From positions 78,207 to 142,206 of the forward strand of contig CAZKCG010000006.1 of the NCBI GenBank assembly GCA_964551445.1: a stretch of DNA of 64,000 bases. Direction: 5' to 3'. A program made the position numbers and the translations under genes. Of the stretch, positions 25,372-33,750 are shown piece after piece. The notes beneath the pieces are model-generated. The model had not been told where the DNA came from, searched no databases, and was given only the letters and a program-made list of their open reading frames with translations. Each line of letters opens with the position of its first letter. The first letter of the stretch is position 1. The DNA is from DAOPXV01 sp964551445 (lineage in GTDB: Bacteria; Muiribacteriota; UBA9980).

Positions 25372-26223
25372 CTAAAAATTTATGCTGTACTGGACCGAAT
25401 ATATTGAATTCGGATAGGACAATGAATTTTTAACCGTTTTATAATTTTCGTAGCCGAACCGCCATGACGATCTTTTATCTGGCGTGAAGACTGCTCCGAG
25501 TTCGTATTTAAGAGTGTCGGCGTCCGAAACTTTATACATCGCCTTCATTTTTCCCTTCCAGCCGGGCCATGTGTGCATTACCACATAAGGGCTGAAACTA
25601 TAATAATCTTCCCATCCGTGGATAGTGACGTCGCCTTTGCGTTTCATGACGCCCCATGTGAGGGCCCAGCTGTTATCCATTGAGTACTGCCCGCGGACGG
25701 CGGCTGAAACCCCTCTCTGGTTGAATACTTCGGTTTTGTCTCCGTGCGTGCTGTCTAAAGTTAATATTCCCGTGATTATATTTTTGAGGTCGAGCCGTTT
25801 TCCGTATTCCAGCTGGACGAGCGAGAGCCAGCGGTTGTGAACGTCGTCGTTTTTGTAGAGTTCTTCTCCGGTTCCCGCGCTTATCATCCACCAGGGCGCC
25901 ATGTGCCCGAGGCCGAGTTTTCTGCGGTAAGCGGCCCTCACGCCGTAGTAAAAGCGGTCGTGCGATGAAAAGGACTTGTTTTTATGATCTTTCAGGTTGA
26001 GTGATAATATCCAGCGTTTGCCGGGCGCGTCTTCTTTTTCAGCGCCGAGTTTTAAGGCGGTTTCAATTCCGCTGTCCTTTATTCGCCATTTTTCATCGAA
26101 TTCCTGCGTGATATTGCTCTCGCTGACATATTTGACCGAGACGGTTCTGTTGAATTCCCAGGCTTCCGATTTTCCGAGACACATAAATATTAACAGGATT
26201 GCGGTCAACGTGATCTTTTTCAT
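25372..26223 (-). CDS. Outer-membrane beta-barrel protein of unknown function
   Basis: A 283-residue exported protein. Signal peptide (ITLTAILLIFMCLGKSEA) then about 12 alternating amphipathic strands rich in Trp and Tyr, ending YSVQYSINF with terminal Phe, as expected for an outer-membrane barrel. No named family is recognised. It is the first gene of the operon barrel, cupredoxin, sensor cyclase, with 13 bases to the next gene. Its promoter is at 26300-26328. Confidence 0.65.
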   Translation of the reverse strand: MKKITLTAILLIFMCLGKSEAWEFNRTVSVKYVSESNITQEFDEKWRIKDSGIETALKLGAEKEDAPGKRWILSLNLKDHKNKSFSSHDRFYYGVRAAYRRKLGLGHMAPWWMISAGTGEELYKNDDVHNRWLSLVQLEYGKRLDLKNIITGILTLDSTHGDKTEVFNQRGVSAAVRGQYSMDNSWALTWGVMKRKGDVTIHGWEDYYSFSPYVVMHTWPGWKGKMKAMYKVSDADTLKYELGAVFTPDKRSSWRFGYENYKTVKNSLSYPNSIYSVQYSINF

Positions 26224-26299
26224 AAAATTAAACCTCTTGATTATTTTAATCGGCGGATGAGGCGCCTCAATGATCTAAATCGTATGCGGTTATAATAAC

Positions 26300-26328
26300 A
26301 TATTATATTAGGAGAGTTTTATTGTCAA
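26300..26328 (-). promoter_or_regulatory. Sigma-70-like promoter for the barrel-cupredoxin-cyclase operon
   Basis: On the minus strand: TTGACA (26323-26328), 17-base spacer, TAATAT (26300-26305). The 424-bp gap between divergent genes (26224-26647) otherwise shows only the motif at 26586. Confidence 0.65.
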
Positions 26329-26585
26329 CATTTATTAAAACGGCATCCAAATTATTTTATGGAAAAATATAAACGGATGTGATAGAATTTGAAACGGTTT
26401 ATACAAATAATTACGGCATCAGACATCCGCTGTTAGAAAAAAAGTAATTGATATTGTTTTGATTTTTTCAAAACGCGAATGCTCAGCCAAAAAAACTTTG
26501 ATGTGATCTCTGTTATTGGTTATATGTCGTGAAAGGCAATTAATTTTAATTTTTTCCGAAAAAATGTCACTTTTGTTTTGTGATA

Positions 26586-26596
26586 GTGTCTAATTA
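26586..26596 (+). promoter_or_regulatory. Shared upstream motif GTGTCTAATTA (copy 1)
   Basis: GTGTCTAATTA lies 62 bases before the ATG at 26648. The identical 11-mer lies 63 bases before the transglutaminase ATG at 33751. The matching distance suggests an operator or alternative promoter element. Confidence 0.3.
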
Positions 26597-26647
26597 TCAT
26601 GAGGTTGGATGTTTATCAGATCGTAAAGTAACAAGGAGATGGCTTGA

Positions 26648-27577
26648 ATGAAAAAAAAATATAAAATTATTGCGAACTTTGCTTTTGTTTTTACTGTCGT
26701 ATTTATAATGCTCTTCTTTTTCTTTTTAAAAAACGATTGTTTCGCCCGCGACCTTTTTTCTCAGGATGTTTTTAAAAGCGTCAGGGATATTGCCGCCGAA
26801 GGAAAAAATCTTCTCAACCCGGCCCCGCCGCCCGTGAAAAAAAGTAATTCCATTAGAATAGTTACCTATAATCTTCAGGGCGTCAGCAGTTTTTTCAAAA
26901 CATCATCTCTTGCCGGAGTGGTCAAAAACATAAACGCCGATCTCGTTTTTCTAACCGAATCGGTAGCCGGATTCGTGATATACCCGAATCAGCCCAGGAT
27001 TATAGCTAACGCGGGTAAATATCCGTACGATCTTTTCAAGGGAAATATCAGCATATGGACATATCTCGAAAAAATGGGGAACGCGGTTCTAAGCAGAACG
27101 CCAATGTATGCAACGGTTCTCAAAGACCTTCCCAAAATACGCAAAGACTCTGAATTGCGCGGCATAGCCGTCGCCAAAACAAAGGTCAACGGCCGTGAGA
27201 TCGTATTGATATGCGCCCATCTTTCGAGAGGCATGCACAAGGACGAACGCATAAAACAGGTTGAATTCCTGGCTGAACTCATTAAATCAAATTATGCCGA
27301 TACTCCCGTGATACTCGCCGGCGATTTTAACACCACGCCCGGGGAACCGGACGTCTTAAAGCCGATCACTGATATAATGGACGACGGTTTTCTCTATCTT
27401 GCTGGCGTTAATAAATTAAACACGGCAGCCGGAGCGACGATCCCTTCAGATAAACCGACCGTAAAATTCGACTATATATTCCTGTCGAAAGGCAAATTCA
27501 ATATAAAAAGCTTTCAGGTATATCCTTCAGTGGTTTCAGACCACAGGCCTTTTGTGGTCGACGCGGAATTGAAATAA
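26648..27577 (+). CDS. Exported endonuclease/exonuclease/phosphatase-family protein
   Basis: A 309-residue protein with an N-terminal membrane segment (about 8-30) and an EEP domain (about 72-309). Visible motifs are RIVTYNLQG, a metal-binding Glu in VFLTESV, ICAHLSRG, VILAGDFNTTPGEPD and the catalytic VVSDHRPFVV, so it appears active. Substrates in this superfamily include DNA, lipids and phosphoinositides; which one cannot be told. Export suggests action on extracellular DNA or on lipids. AAGGAG precedes the ATG. It starts a run of plus-strand genes leading to pilin cassette 2. Confidence 0.82.
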   Translation: MKKKYKIIANFAFVFTVVFIMLFFFFLKNDCFARDLFSQDVFKSVRDIAAEGKNLLNPAPPPVKKSNSIRIVTYNLQGVSSFFKTSSLAGVVKNINADLVFLTESVAGFVIYPNQPRIIANAGKYPYDLFKGNISIWTYLEKMGNAVLSRTPMYATVLKDLPKIRKDSELRGIAVAKTKVNGREIVLICAHLSRGMHKDERIKQVEFLAELIKSNYADTPVILAGDFNTTPGEPDVLKPITDIMDDGFLYLAGVNKLNTAAGATIPSDKPTVKFDYIFLSKGKFNIKSFQVYPSVVSDHRPFVVDAELK

Positions 27578-27712
27578 CGGCGATGTATTGAATTAAAGGC
27601 TTGGAATCACAGTTTTTTAAGTGTATTGAAAAGCGTTTGCGGCCGGATTTTCAGAAAGTCGAAAAAAGCAATTATAATAAAAAATATAAAAGTGATCGGA
27701 GAGGTGAGTGGT

Positions 27713-29473
27713 ATGAGAAATTTTAAAAGGTTTTTTCTGACCGGTTTTATAATTTTATCTTTTATGATTTGGCCGTTCGGTGCCGGACCTTCTTTTGCGA
27801 GCGGCCTTTTTAACCAGGACATCGGATCGGACGTCGGATCGATAACAAAGGTCGGAGGCGAGGTTAAACCTAAACTTTTATTGGTTTGCGACTGCATGCA
27901 CAGCGTCGCGAAGGACCGCGTGTTTTTGAACAAGCTGAAGGCCGAACTTGCTAAAAAAGGCTATTACACTGAAGTTTCGAAATATCACAGCATCGCGAAC
28001 AACCACATCCTGACTATAAAAAATTGCCCTAAGGGGTACTGGGTGGTCTATGGCGCGTGTCTTTGCTCCGGGACCTGGCGCGATCTCAATATCGGCATAA
28101 ATAAAGGATATCTCAGGGGCGCGTGGAAGGCCAATGAAATAAAAGGCCTTGTTTTCGTAAACCTTTCTTCTCTTATGATAAAGAACCTTAAATTCCTTAA
28201 ACGCGCATGGGACGATAATTTTTCACCAAGATCCTTTACCGGTATAGAAAACCCTTATCAGTATCTTATAAGCGCCGGATTCAAAGTCGCGGAATCGTCG
28301 ATGTACAATAAGTACGTCATTGACGAAAGAAGGATCCCGTATCTTGCCGACGAGATAATAAAAGCGGTCGGCGGAGAACCGGGGAAAAACACGGCATCGG
28401 ATATTGCGAAAGATCAGGCCGATGGCGTATCAGGAACCGTCGATCTTAATATCCGCTCGCAATTCGCTTCCGAGAACGGCGAGCTCGGAAACGTTTCCGG
28501 CGGTCCCGCTTCGCTTGGCATGATAATGGAATATTATGGTTTGAAAAGATCGACTCCGGAACTTGCAAAACTTTGTCAGACCAGAAGCGTAAAAGGAACC
28601 GGATTCAATGAAATGGCCTCGGTCGCGAAGAACCTTGGTTTCGATAAAAGCCGCGTAGCCACCGGATGCAGCATAGACTGGTTAAAAAGCATGACCGAAG
28701 CAGGGAAACCCGTTATGGTACATGTGAATACCGCAGGATTCTGGCCGCAGGGCCATTATATGGTAGCTACAGGCGTGCGTGACGGAAAAGTTATCGTGGC
28801 CGATCCGTGGACGGGCCGTACCAACTCATATTCCGTCGCACAATTCAAGGCGATGTGGGCTACCAGGCAGAACCGCGCGATAATAATTGAAAAGACGGGC
28901 GCCATAGCGAAAGCTCCGACCGCCGCGGTGAAAACTCCTGCTGCCGTTGCGGCAAAAGTCCCGGCTTCCGTATCGAAACCAGCTTCCTTGGTAACGGCTT
29001 CAAAAAAAGCTGCCGGAAATCTGAATGTTCCGGAAAGGGCGCAGAGGGCCGCCGCGAATGGAAGCATGGGAAAATATTACTGCGGCCCGACATCGCTCGG
29101 CATGATAATGCAATATTACGGCGTCGATAAGGCCACGAAGACCCTCGCCAATCTTTGCGGCACCGGCACAAACGGAACCGGATATAACGAAATGGTTTCG
29201 GTCGCTAAAAAACTCGGGTTCGGCGGAAGTTACGTCGCCACCGGGAAAAGCGTCGATTTTCTTAGAAGCGCGACCGACGCGGGTAAACCCGTACTGGTAC
29301 ACGTCGATACTCAAGGGTACTGGCCGGGCCATTATATGGTCGTTACAGGCGTTCATGACGGACGCGTTTATCTTAACGATCCATGGCGGGGCGGCGCGCG
29401 TTCATATACGATCGCCCAGTTCAACGCCCAGTGGGCGTCGAGGAATAACCGTGTCGTAATGATCCAGCGTTGA
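27713..29473 (+). CDS. Exported tandem C39-like peptidase with one degenerate domain
   Basis: The start at 27713 has GGAGAGGTGAG upstream and gives a signal peptide (about 1-30). The 586-residue protein has: an N-terminal domain (about 50-220) with GYWVVYGACLCSGTW and FLKRAWDDNFSPRSF; a first C39-like peptidase domain (about 250-395); an Ala/Pro/Lys linker; and a second C39-like domain (about 450-586). In domain 2 the nucleophile motif is YYCGPTSLGM. In domain 1 the same place reads NVSGGPASLGM, so the Cys is lost, while GHYMV and the Asp of DPW remain in both. Domain 1 is therefore probably a binding pseudoenzyme. The N-terminal domain resembles what I recall from methanogen wall-associated proteins. 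Peptide cross-bridge cleavage is inferred. Confidence 0.78.
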   Translation: MRNFKRFFLTGFIILSFMIWPFGAGPSFASGLFNQDIGSDVGSITKVGGEVKPKLLLVCDCMHSVAKDRVFLNKLKAELAKKGYYTEVSKYHSIANNHILTIKNCPKGYWVVYGACLCSGTWRDLNIGINKGYLRGAWKANEIKGLVFVNLSSLMIKNLKFLKRAWDDNFSPRSFTGIENPYQYLISAGFKVAESSMYNKYVIDERRIPYLADEIIKAVGGEPGKNTASDIAKDQADGVSGTVDLNIRSQFASENGELGNVSGGPASLGMIMEYYGLKRSTPELAKLCQTRSVKGTGFNEMASVAKNLGFDKSRVATGCSIDWLKSMTEAGKPVMVHVNTAGFWPQGHYMVATGVRDGKVIVADPWTGRTNSYSVAQFKAMWATRQNRAIIIEKTGAIAKAPTAAVKTPAAVAAKVPASVSKPASLVTASKKAAGNLNVPERAQRAAANGSMGKYYCGPTSLGMIMQYYGVDKATKTLANLCGTGTNGTGYNEMVSVAKKLGFGGSYVATGKSVDFLRSATDAGKPVLVHVDTQGYWPGHYMVVTGVHDGRVYLNDPWRGGARSYTIAQFNAQWASRNNRVVMIQR

Positions 29474-29602
29474 TGGGAGCGGGTTCTTGTGAAACTTCGG
29501 ATAAATATTAAAAGTTAATATACAGGCGCTTTCCGGCCATCTGAAAATGACGGCCGGTCAGCCTTTAAAAAATGATAACGATTTTTTAAAATAACGAATG
29601 GA

Positions 29603-30691
29603 GTGATATCAATGAAAACGAGATCGATGGTTCTTATTTTTATGTGTTTGCTGTCGCTGGCGGCTGTTTCCGCGGCGTTTTTATATCCCGTATCCGCGCT
29701 TGCCGCGGTCCCGGCAAGTCCGGTTTTTGAAAAACAGGTCGGCACCGGCGACTCCGTCGAAGCCGGTCAGCTTGGCGAATGGATAGTCGAGGAAGAAATG
29801 CCCGATTATGATAAATTTTATTATCCCGCGGCGTTTTGTTCCGATGAAAAAAACGGATTGATATTCGTTCTGGATTCAGCCAAAAACAGAATATGCGCGT
29901 ATGGCCTCGATGGGAAAGACGCGGGCGAAATAAAGGTCCCGTATGAGTTCCTGCCTATCGATATCGCCTGGTCCGCGAAAAGCGGCACTATTTTCGTCGC
30001 TTTCTCTGACAGGCCTCAGATCGCGGTATTAAATATCGAAACGAAAAACGGGATCGCCCTTAGATCACATAAACTTGCCGATCTGGTTGGGATAAACGAC
30101 CGGGCGCCGGGGATCCAGAATATATGGTTGTGCGCATCTTCAAAAGATAAAGAGGATATTCTCCTGGTTTACTTCAATTCCTGTTATGATTCCAAAGCCG
30201 CGGCATTTATATACGGCGGCGAAAAGCTCTTAAAGTTATGTGCCATTGACGTGAAAACCGGTGATATCGAAATGTCTTATCTGGCGGCGTCTAATGAAGA
30301 ACATTCGTTTTATAATTTTTATATGAACGGCACGGTTGAAGCCGGTATTTTTACGATGGATATTAAAACTAAAAAGACGACGAAAAATATCCTTCCCGGC
30401 GAATTCCTGCCTAAAGAAAGCGGAATGCAATGCGTGGCGTGCCGGCCTGTCGGAGGCGACGCCGCCGGAAACATCTATATTGAAGCGCATTTTTCAAGCG
30501 GCGAGATATCCGGGAACGCTTATGTCTATAAATTCGATAAAAACATGAAACAGCTAGGAAAAACTGAGGTGTTCACCTCGCCTGAAATGCTTTCCAACAG
30601 GTTCATTCATGTTGACGCGTCAGGTTCGGTCTATTATATGAAACTCGATATAAAAAACAGGAAGATACAATTTTATAAATTCGTGATATGA
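29603..30691 (+). CDS. Exported propeller-like protein
   Basis: A 362-residue protein with a signal peptide (about 1-32). Repeated strands of the type GLIFVLDSAKNRICAYGLDG, GTIFVAFSDRPQIAVLNIET and GSVYYMKLDIKNRKIQFYKF suggest an NHL/YVTN-type beta-propeller. No catalytic motif is evident. GGAGTG precedes the ATG. It lies between the C39-like peptidase and pilin cassette 2 on the same strand, so it may be part of the same surface locus, but spacing of about 100 bases on each side leaves operon membership open. Confidence 0.55.
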   Translation: MISMKTRSMVLIFMCLLSLAAVSAAFLYPVSALAAVPASPVFEKQVGTGDSVEAGQLGEWIVEEEMPDYDKFYYPAAFCSDEKNGLIFVLDSAKNRICAYGLDGKDAGEIKVPYEFLPIDIAWSAKSGTIFVAFSDRPQIAVLNIETKNGIALRSHKLADLVGINDRAPGIQNIWLCASSKDKEDILLVYFNSCYDSKAAAFIYGGEKLLKLCAIDVKTGDIEMSYLAASNEEHSFYNFYMNGTVEAGIFTMDIKTKKTTKNILPGEFLPKESGMQCVACRPVGGDAAGNIYIEAHFSSGEISGNAYVYKFDKNMKQLGKTEVFTSPEMLSNRFIHVDASGSVYYMKLDIKNRKIQFYKFVI

Positions 30692-30788
30692 CGGCTTTAA
30701 AGAGCCTTGTAAGTTTCATGATCATGAATTTGGAAAGCGTCGTGATAATAGTTATATCACCGCTGGTATCCAACAAAAAAGAAGCTGA

Positions 30789-32609
30789 ATGAAAGATATC
30801 CGCGCAGGGATATTTGTGATGCCGATGCGTTACGGAAATGTCGAAAAAGGATTCATATTGTATTTCGCGATAGGCATAATGATGCTTATCGCGGTTCTGA
30901 TATTTGCATATAATACATTCGTCAGAGGCGACGCCGCACTTACTTTTCACGTCATCGACGCCGAAACTTCAGACGCCGTAACTCAATCAGCGATGAACAT
31001 AACGGTCAGGGAACTATTCGAAAATATAAACGATATCGACGTTATCGTCGGTAAAAAAACATATCTTGACCTCGGAAAAAATCCGTTCATAAAAATATAC
31101 AGGGATAAATACCGCGGTTCCTTCTCGATGGAAGCCTCGTTTACCGCGCTTACCAAATTTCAGTTTCCAAAGAGCGCGTGCCTTAAGTTAATGCCGGACC
31201 CGAAAGAAGGGTTCGGGACGATACTTATAGAGGTCGTTACGAGCTATAAGGGCATCAGGCGTTATATGAAGGAAGTAAGGGAATACAAGCTCGTAAATAT
31301 AATCCCGCCTGTATATTCTCATTTTACCTTATTCGTCAGGGACGCCGGAAAAGACGGACAGCCTCTTAAATATAACACCGTTTTATGCGGCGATGACGGC
31401 AAGTGCGTATCGGATATAAAACCTTTGTTTATTAATAACGGCAGCAGTTACACGCTTCCGCTCGAAAAGCGCGGCTGGGTATTTTTGGGCGGCGGCCGGG
31501 TCGTTTTGAAGCTTGGCCAGGGATACGGCGATTGCGGCGAAGCTTATCATCTGATCCAGGATCCTACGCGCGTTGATCTTCCGACGGATGAATTCGTGAT
31601 AGTAAATCGCTACACGGGTTTTTGGGATGGACTTAAAAATGAGGAAAATATAACGGGCAAGGTAAAGGATTTCCGCTCGTCTTACTTTAAACTCTTCGCC
31701 GATGAAAAAGATCCTTCGCTCACTCTCGTCCTTGGCGATGTTTATCGCGCTTTTATAAGATTCGCGGCCGTTTTTGAAGTGATGAACGGAAAGATATTTA
31801 ATCCGGCGATCCTTCCCTGGGTTCCGCCCGGAACCGATGGCGCTACTCTTCCGATATCGGATAAACTTGAAATATTGCTCGAGGATTATAAAAATTATTC
31901 GAAATATATGACCAATATCATTATTTCACCGTACAATAATTCTTTTGATTTTTTATACGGCCTGAAGCTTGAAAGCCGCCCTCAGACAATGCCTCCCGAA
32001 TATCTCAAAAACGAGTTCAGATCCGTTCTGGACCCTTCCGTTGAGTTCTATCCGAATGACGGGAAGGTCGATCTGTCGTCGGATCTTGAAAAAGATTATT
32101 TTATGGGGAATTTGAATTCGGTTGATATTACTGATTATTTTATGGATCGCGCCGGAATGGTTTTTAATTCGGAAGCCGACCTTAAAAATTATTTGAAAAA
32201 TACCGGCGGACGGGTATGCGGGATCTATCTGGTCAGATCCGTTCTTGATCTTACGGGGGTCAATAAGTTTTCCGGCGGCGGAATTATCATCGCTGAAAAG
32301 GATATATCGCTTTCGAAGGCCGAGAGCGACCTTCCGTTGAGTTTTGTAAGTCTTAACGGAGATATAAGCCTTGCGGGCGAACTTTCCAATATCTCCGCGA
32401 CGGCCGTGAATGGAAAGATAACAAGCTCGCATTCGATCAGCGTTAAAGGTTTTATTGCGTGCGCTAAATTTGATCCGGAAGATAATAAACAGGGCGGAAG
32501 CATAGTTTATGCTCCTGATTTCAACCCGCGGTCGGATAATTACAAAAAATTTAAAAAAATGATGATGGCGCCCAACCCCAATTACGTGATGAAAGGGTTC
32601 GTGAAATGA
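30789..32609 (+). CDS. Large PilX/GspK-like minor pilin (cassette 2)
   Basis: A 606-residue protein. After a basic leader ending EKG it has the hydrophobic helix FILYFAIGIMMLIAVLIFAY without Glu5, then an extracytoplasmic part. Motifs shared with the 771-residue protein of cassette 1 are GWVFLGGGR (about 230), LGDVYRAFIRFAAV (about 316) and SGGGIIIAEKDISLSKA (about 495). So it is a paralogue and probably forms the tip of a pilus-like fibre. An in-frame ATG at 30819 has a slightly better ribosome-binding site (AGGGA) and gives a shorter leader. The next gene overlaps its stop by 4 bases. Confidence 0.72.
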   Translation: MKDIRAGIFVMPMRYGNVEKGFILYFAIGIMMLIAVLIFAYNTFVRGDAALTFHVIDAETSDAVTQSAMNITVRELFENINDIDVIVGKKTYLDLGKNPFIKIYRDKYRGSFSMEASFTALTKFQFPKSACLKLMPDPKEGFGTILIEVVTSYKGIRRYMKEVREYKLVNIIPPVYSHFTLFVRDAGKDGQPLKYNTVLCGDDGKCVSDIKPLFINNGSSYTLPLEKRGWVFLGGGRVVLKLGQGYGDCGEAYHLIQDPTRVDLPTDEFVIVNRYTGFWDGLKNEENITGKVKDFRSSYFKLFADEKDPSLTLVLGDVYRAFIRFAAVFEVMNGKIFNPAILPWVPPGTDGATLPISDKLEILLEDYKNYSKYMTNIIISPYNNSFDFLYGLKLESRPQTMPPEYLKNEFRSVLDPSVEFYPNDGKVDLSSDLEKDYFMGNLNSVDITDYFMDRAGMVFNSEADLKNYLKNTGGRVCGIYLVRSVLDLTGVNKFSGGGIIIAEKDISLSKAESDLPLSFVSLNGDISLAGELSNISATAVNGKITSSHSISVKGFIACAKFDPEDNKQGGSIVYAPDFNPRSDNYKKFKKMMMAPNPNYVMKGFVK

Positions 32610-33052
32610 TGAGCGGTTATTTTATGGAACGAGATCGTATGAAAAATGGCGGCTTTGGAAGTTTCATCGAAATTCTCATAGCCGTCGTGATAGTCAGTAT
32701 GGGGGTGTTATCGGCCTTCATGCTTTTAAGATCGAGCCACAAGGAAATGAAATTGAGCAAGGAATTTATCGCGGCGTCAGCCGCTGCCGGAAGAATACTT
32801 GAGACGATGAAAGGGATCCCGTACGACAAATTTTCGCTTACAAAGGGAATGACGGGAATAAAAAGCATAGCCTTTTTAGGCGAAATTGATGATAAGATAA
32901 AAGGGCTTGACGATTTCGCGGCAATGGTCGGTATCGAAGAGCAGGCCGGGGTCAAGGTTATAAATATAGAAGTATCGTGGCGGGCAAGGGGGAAGGAATC
33001 TAATGCTGAAGCCAGTAAAATTGAATTCACGCTTTTTAAGACGCCGTTTTAA
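32606..33052 (+). CDS. PilV/GspI-like prepilin (cassette 2), atypical cleavage site
   Basis: A 148-residue prepilin-like protein. The leader ends KNGG, then FGSFIEILIAVVIVSMGVLS. The conserved Glu is at +6 from a cleavage after GG, or +4 after FG, instead of the usual +5. The remaining domain is small and has the ETMKGIPYDKF pattern also seen in the cassette 1 homologue (DRIKTTPYKKL). The start overlaps the upstream stop by 4 bases. It overlaps the next gene by about 50 bases. Confidence 0.68.
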   Translation: MMSGYFMERDRMKNGGFGSFIEILIAVVIVSMGVLSAFMLLRSSHKEMKLSKEFIAASAAAGRILETMKGIPYDKFSLTKGMTGIKSIAFLGEIDDKIKGLDDFAAMVGIEEQAGVKVINIEVSWRARGKESNAEASKIEFTLFKTPF

Positions 33053-33611
33053 ATTAAAAAAAGCCTTTACGCTGGTTGAGATCCTGGCCTGCGTCGCGAT
33101 AAGCACGATGCTGGTCACCGTTTTGTGGCCGATGTTTTCCAATACTTATACAAGCGTCAGAAGCGGGACCGAACACGTTAATATAACCAGGTATTTCAGG
33201 TTGGCGATGATGTATATGAAGGATGACATAGCTAATTCGGTCTCGATCGGTATAACCGGGAATTCCCGTGACGGCATTCAAATCAAAAAGATCGTCAATA
33301 TCGACGGCGGCGGCGTTCCAGGTTTCAGCAATGTGACATATTCGAACGAACATGGAAGCATAAAAAGAGAAGAAAATGGCGTCAAAACGATCATCGGAGA
33401 TAACAAACAGGCGGAGATAAATTTTGCGGCGCGAAAAAAATTCATTGACGGGCCTGATTTTTCAAAATATGAGGTCAGTATAATGCTTTTCGGAAAAAAT
33501 TCCAAAAATGAAAACGAGGTTGACAGTATCGAGGTTATAGTCACGCCTCAGATGATGATAAAAAACAAGACTATAACATGGATGCCAAACCCGGCTGCGG
33601 CCTCTGATTAA
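33003..33611 (+). CDS. PilW/GspJ-like prepilin (cassette 2)
   Basis: A 202-residue prepilin-like protein. The basic leader ends KLKKA, then FTLVEILACVAISTMLVTVL with Glu5. Ala replaces Gly before the cleavage point. A globular C-terminal domain of about 150 residues follows. The start at 33003 overlaps the previous gene by 50 bases. Position and size correspond to the third gene of cassettes 1 and 3. It is the last gene of cassette 2; 139 bases separate it from the transglutaminase gene. Confidence 0.72.
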   Translation: MLKPVKLNSRFLRRRFKLKKAFTLVEILACVAISTMLVTVLWPMFSNTYTSVRSGTEHVNITRYFRLAMMYMKDDIANSVSIGITGNSRDGIQIKKIVNIDGGGVPGFSNVTYSNEHGSIKREENGVKTIIGDNKQAEINFAARKKFIDGPDFSKYEVSIMLFGKNSKNENEVDSIEVIVTPQMMIKNKTITWMPNPAAASD

Positions 33612-33687
33612 GGGCCGTTAAAAAAATCGATACATGCTCCGGCGAATAAATTTTTTAAAAATAATTTTAAACTTTTCGCCTTTAAAT

Positions 33688-33698
33688 GTGTCTAATTA
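33688..33698 (+). promoter_or_regulatory. Shared upstream motif GTGTCTAATTA (copy 2)
   Basis: Identical to the 11-mer at 26586-26596 and at the same distance from its downstream ATG (63 versus 62 bases). Confidence 0.3.
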
Positions 33699-33750
33699 AA
33701 TCAGAGACGGAAAAAATAACGGAACCTCATTTTTATTCTGGAGGCGGCTC

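Noticed and set aside
29533..29557. CCGGCC...GGCCGG hairpin between the C39 and propeller genes as a terminator
   Set aside because: The stem is 6 bp with a 13-base loop and no T run; it may be structural but is not supported.
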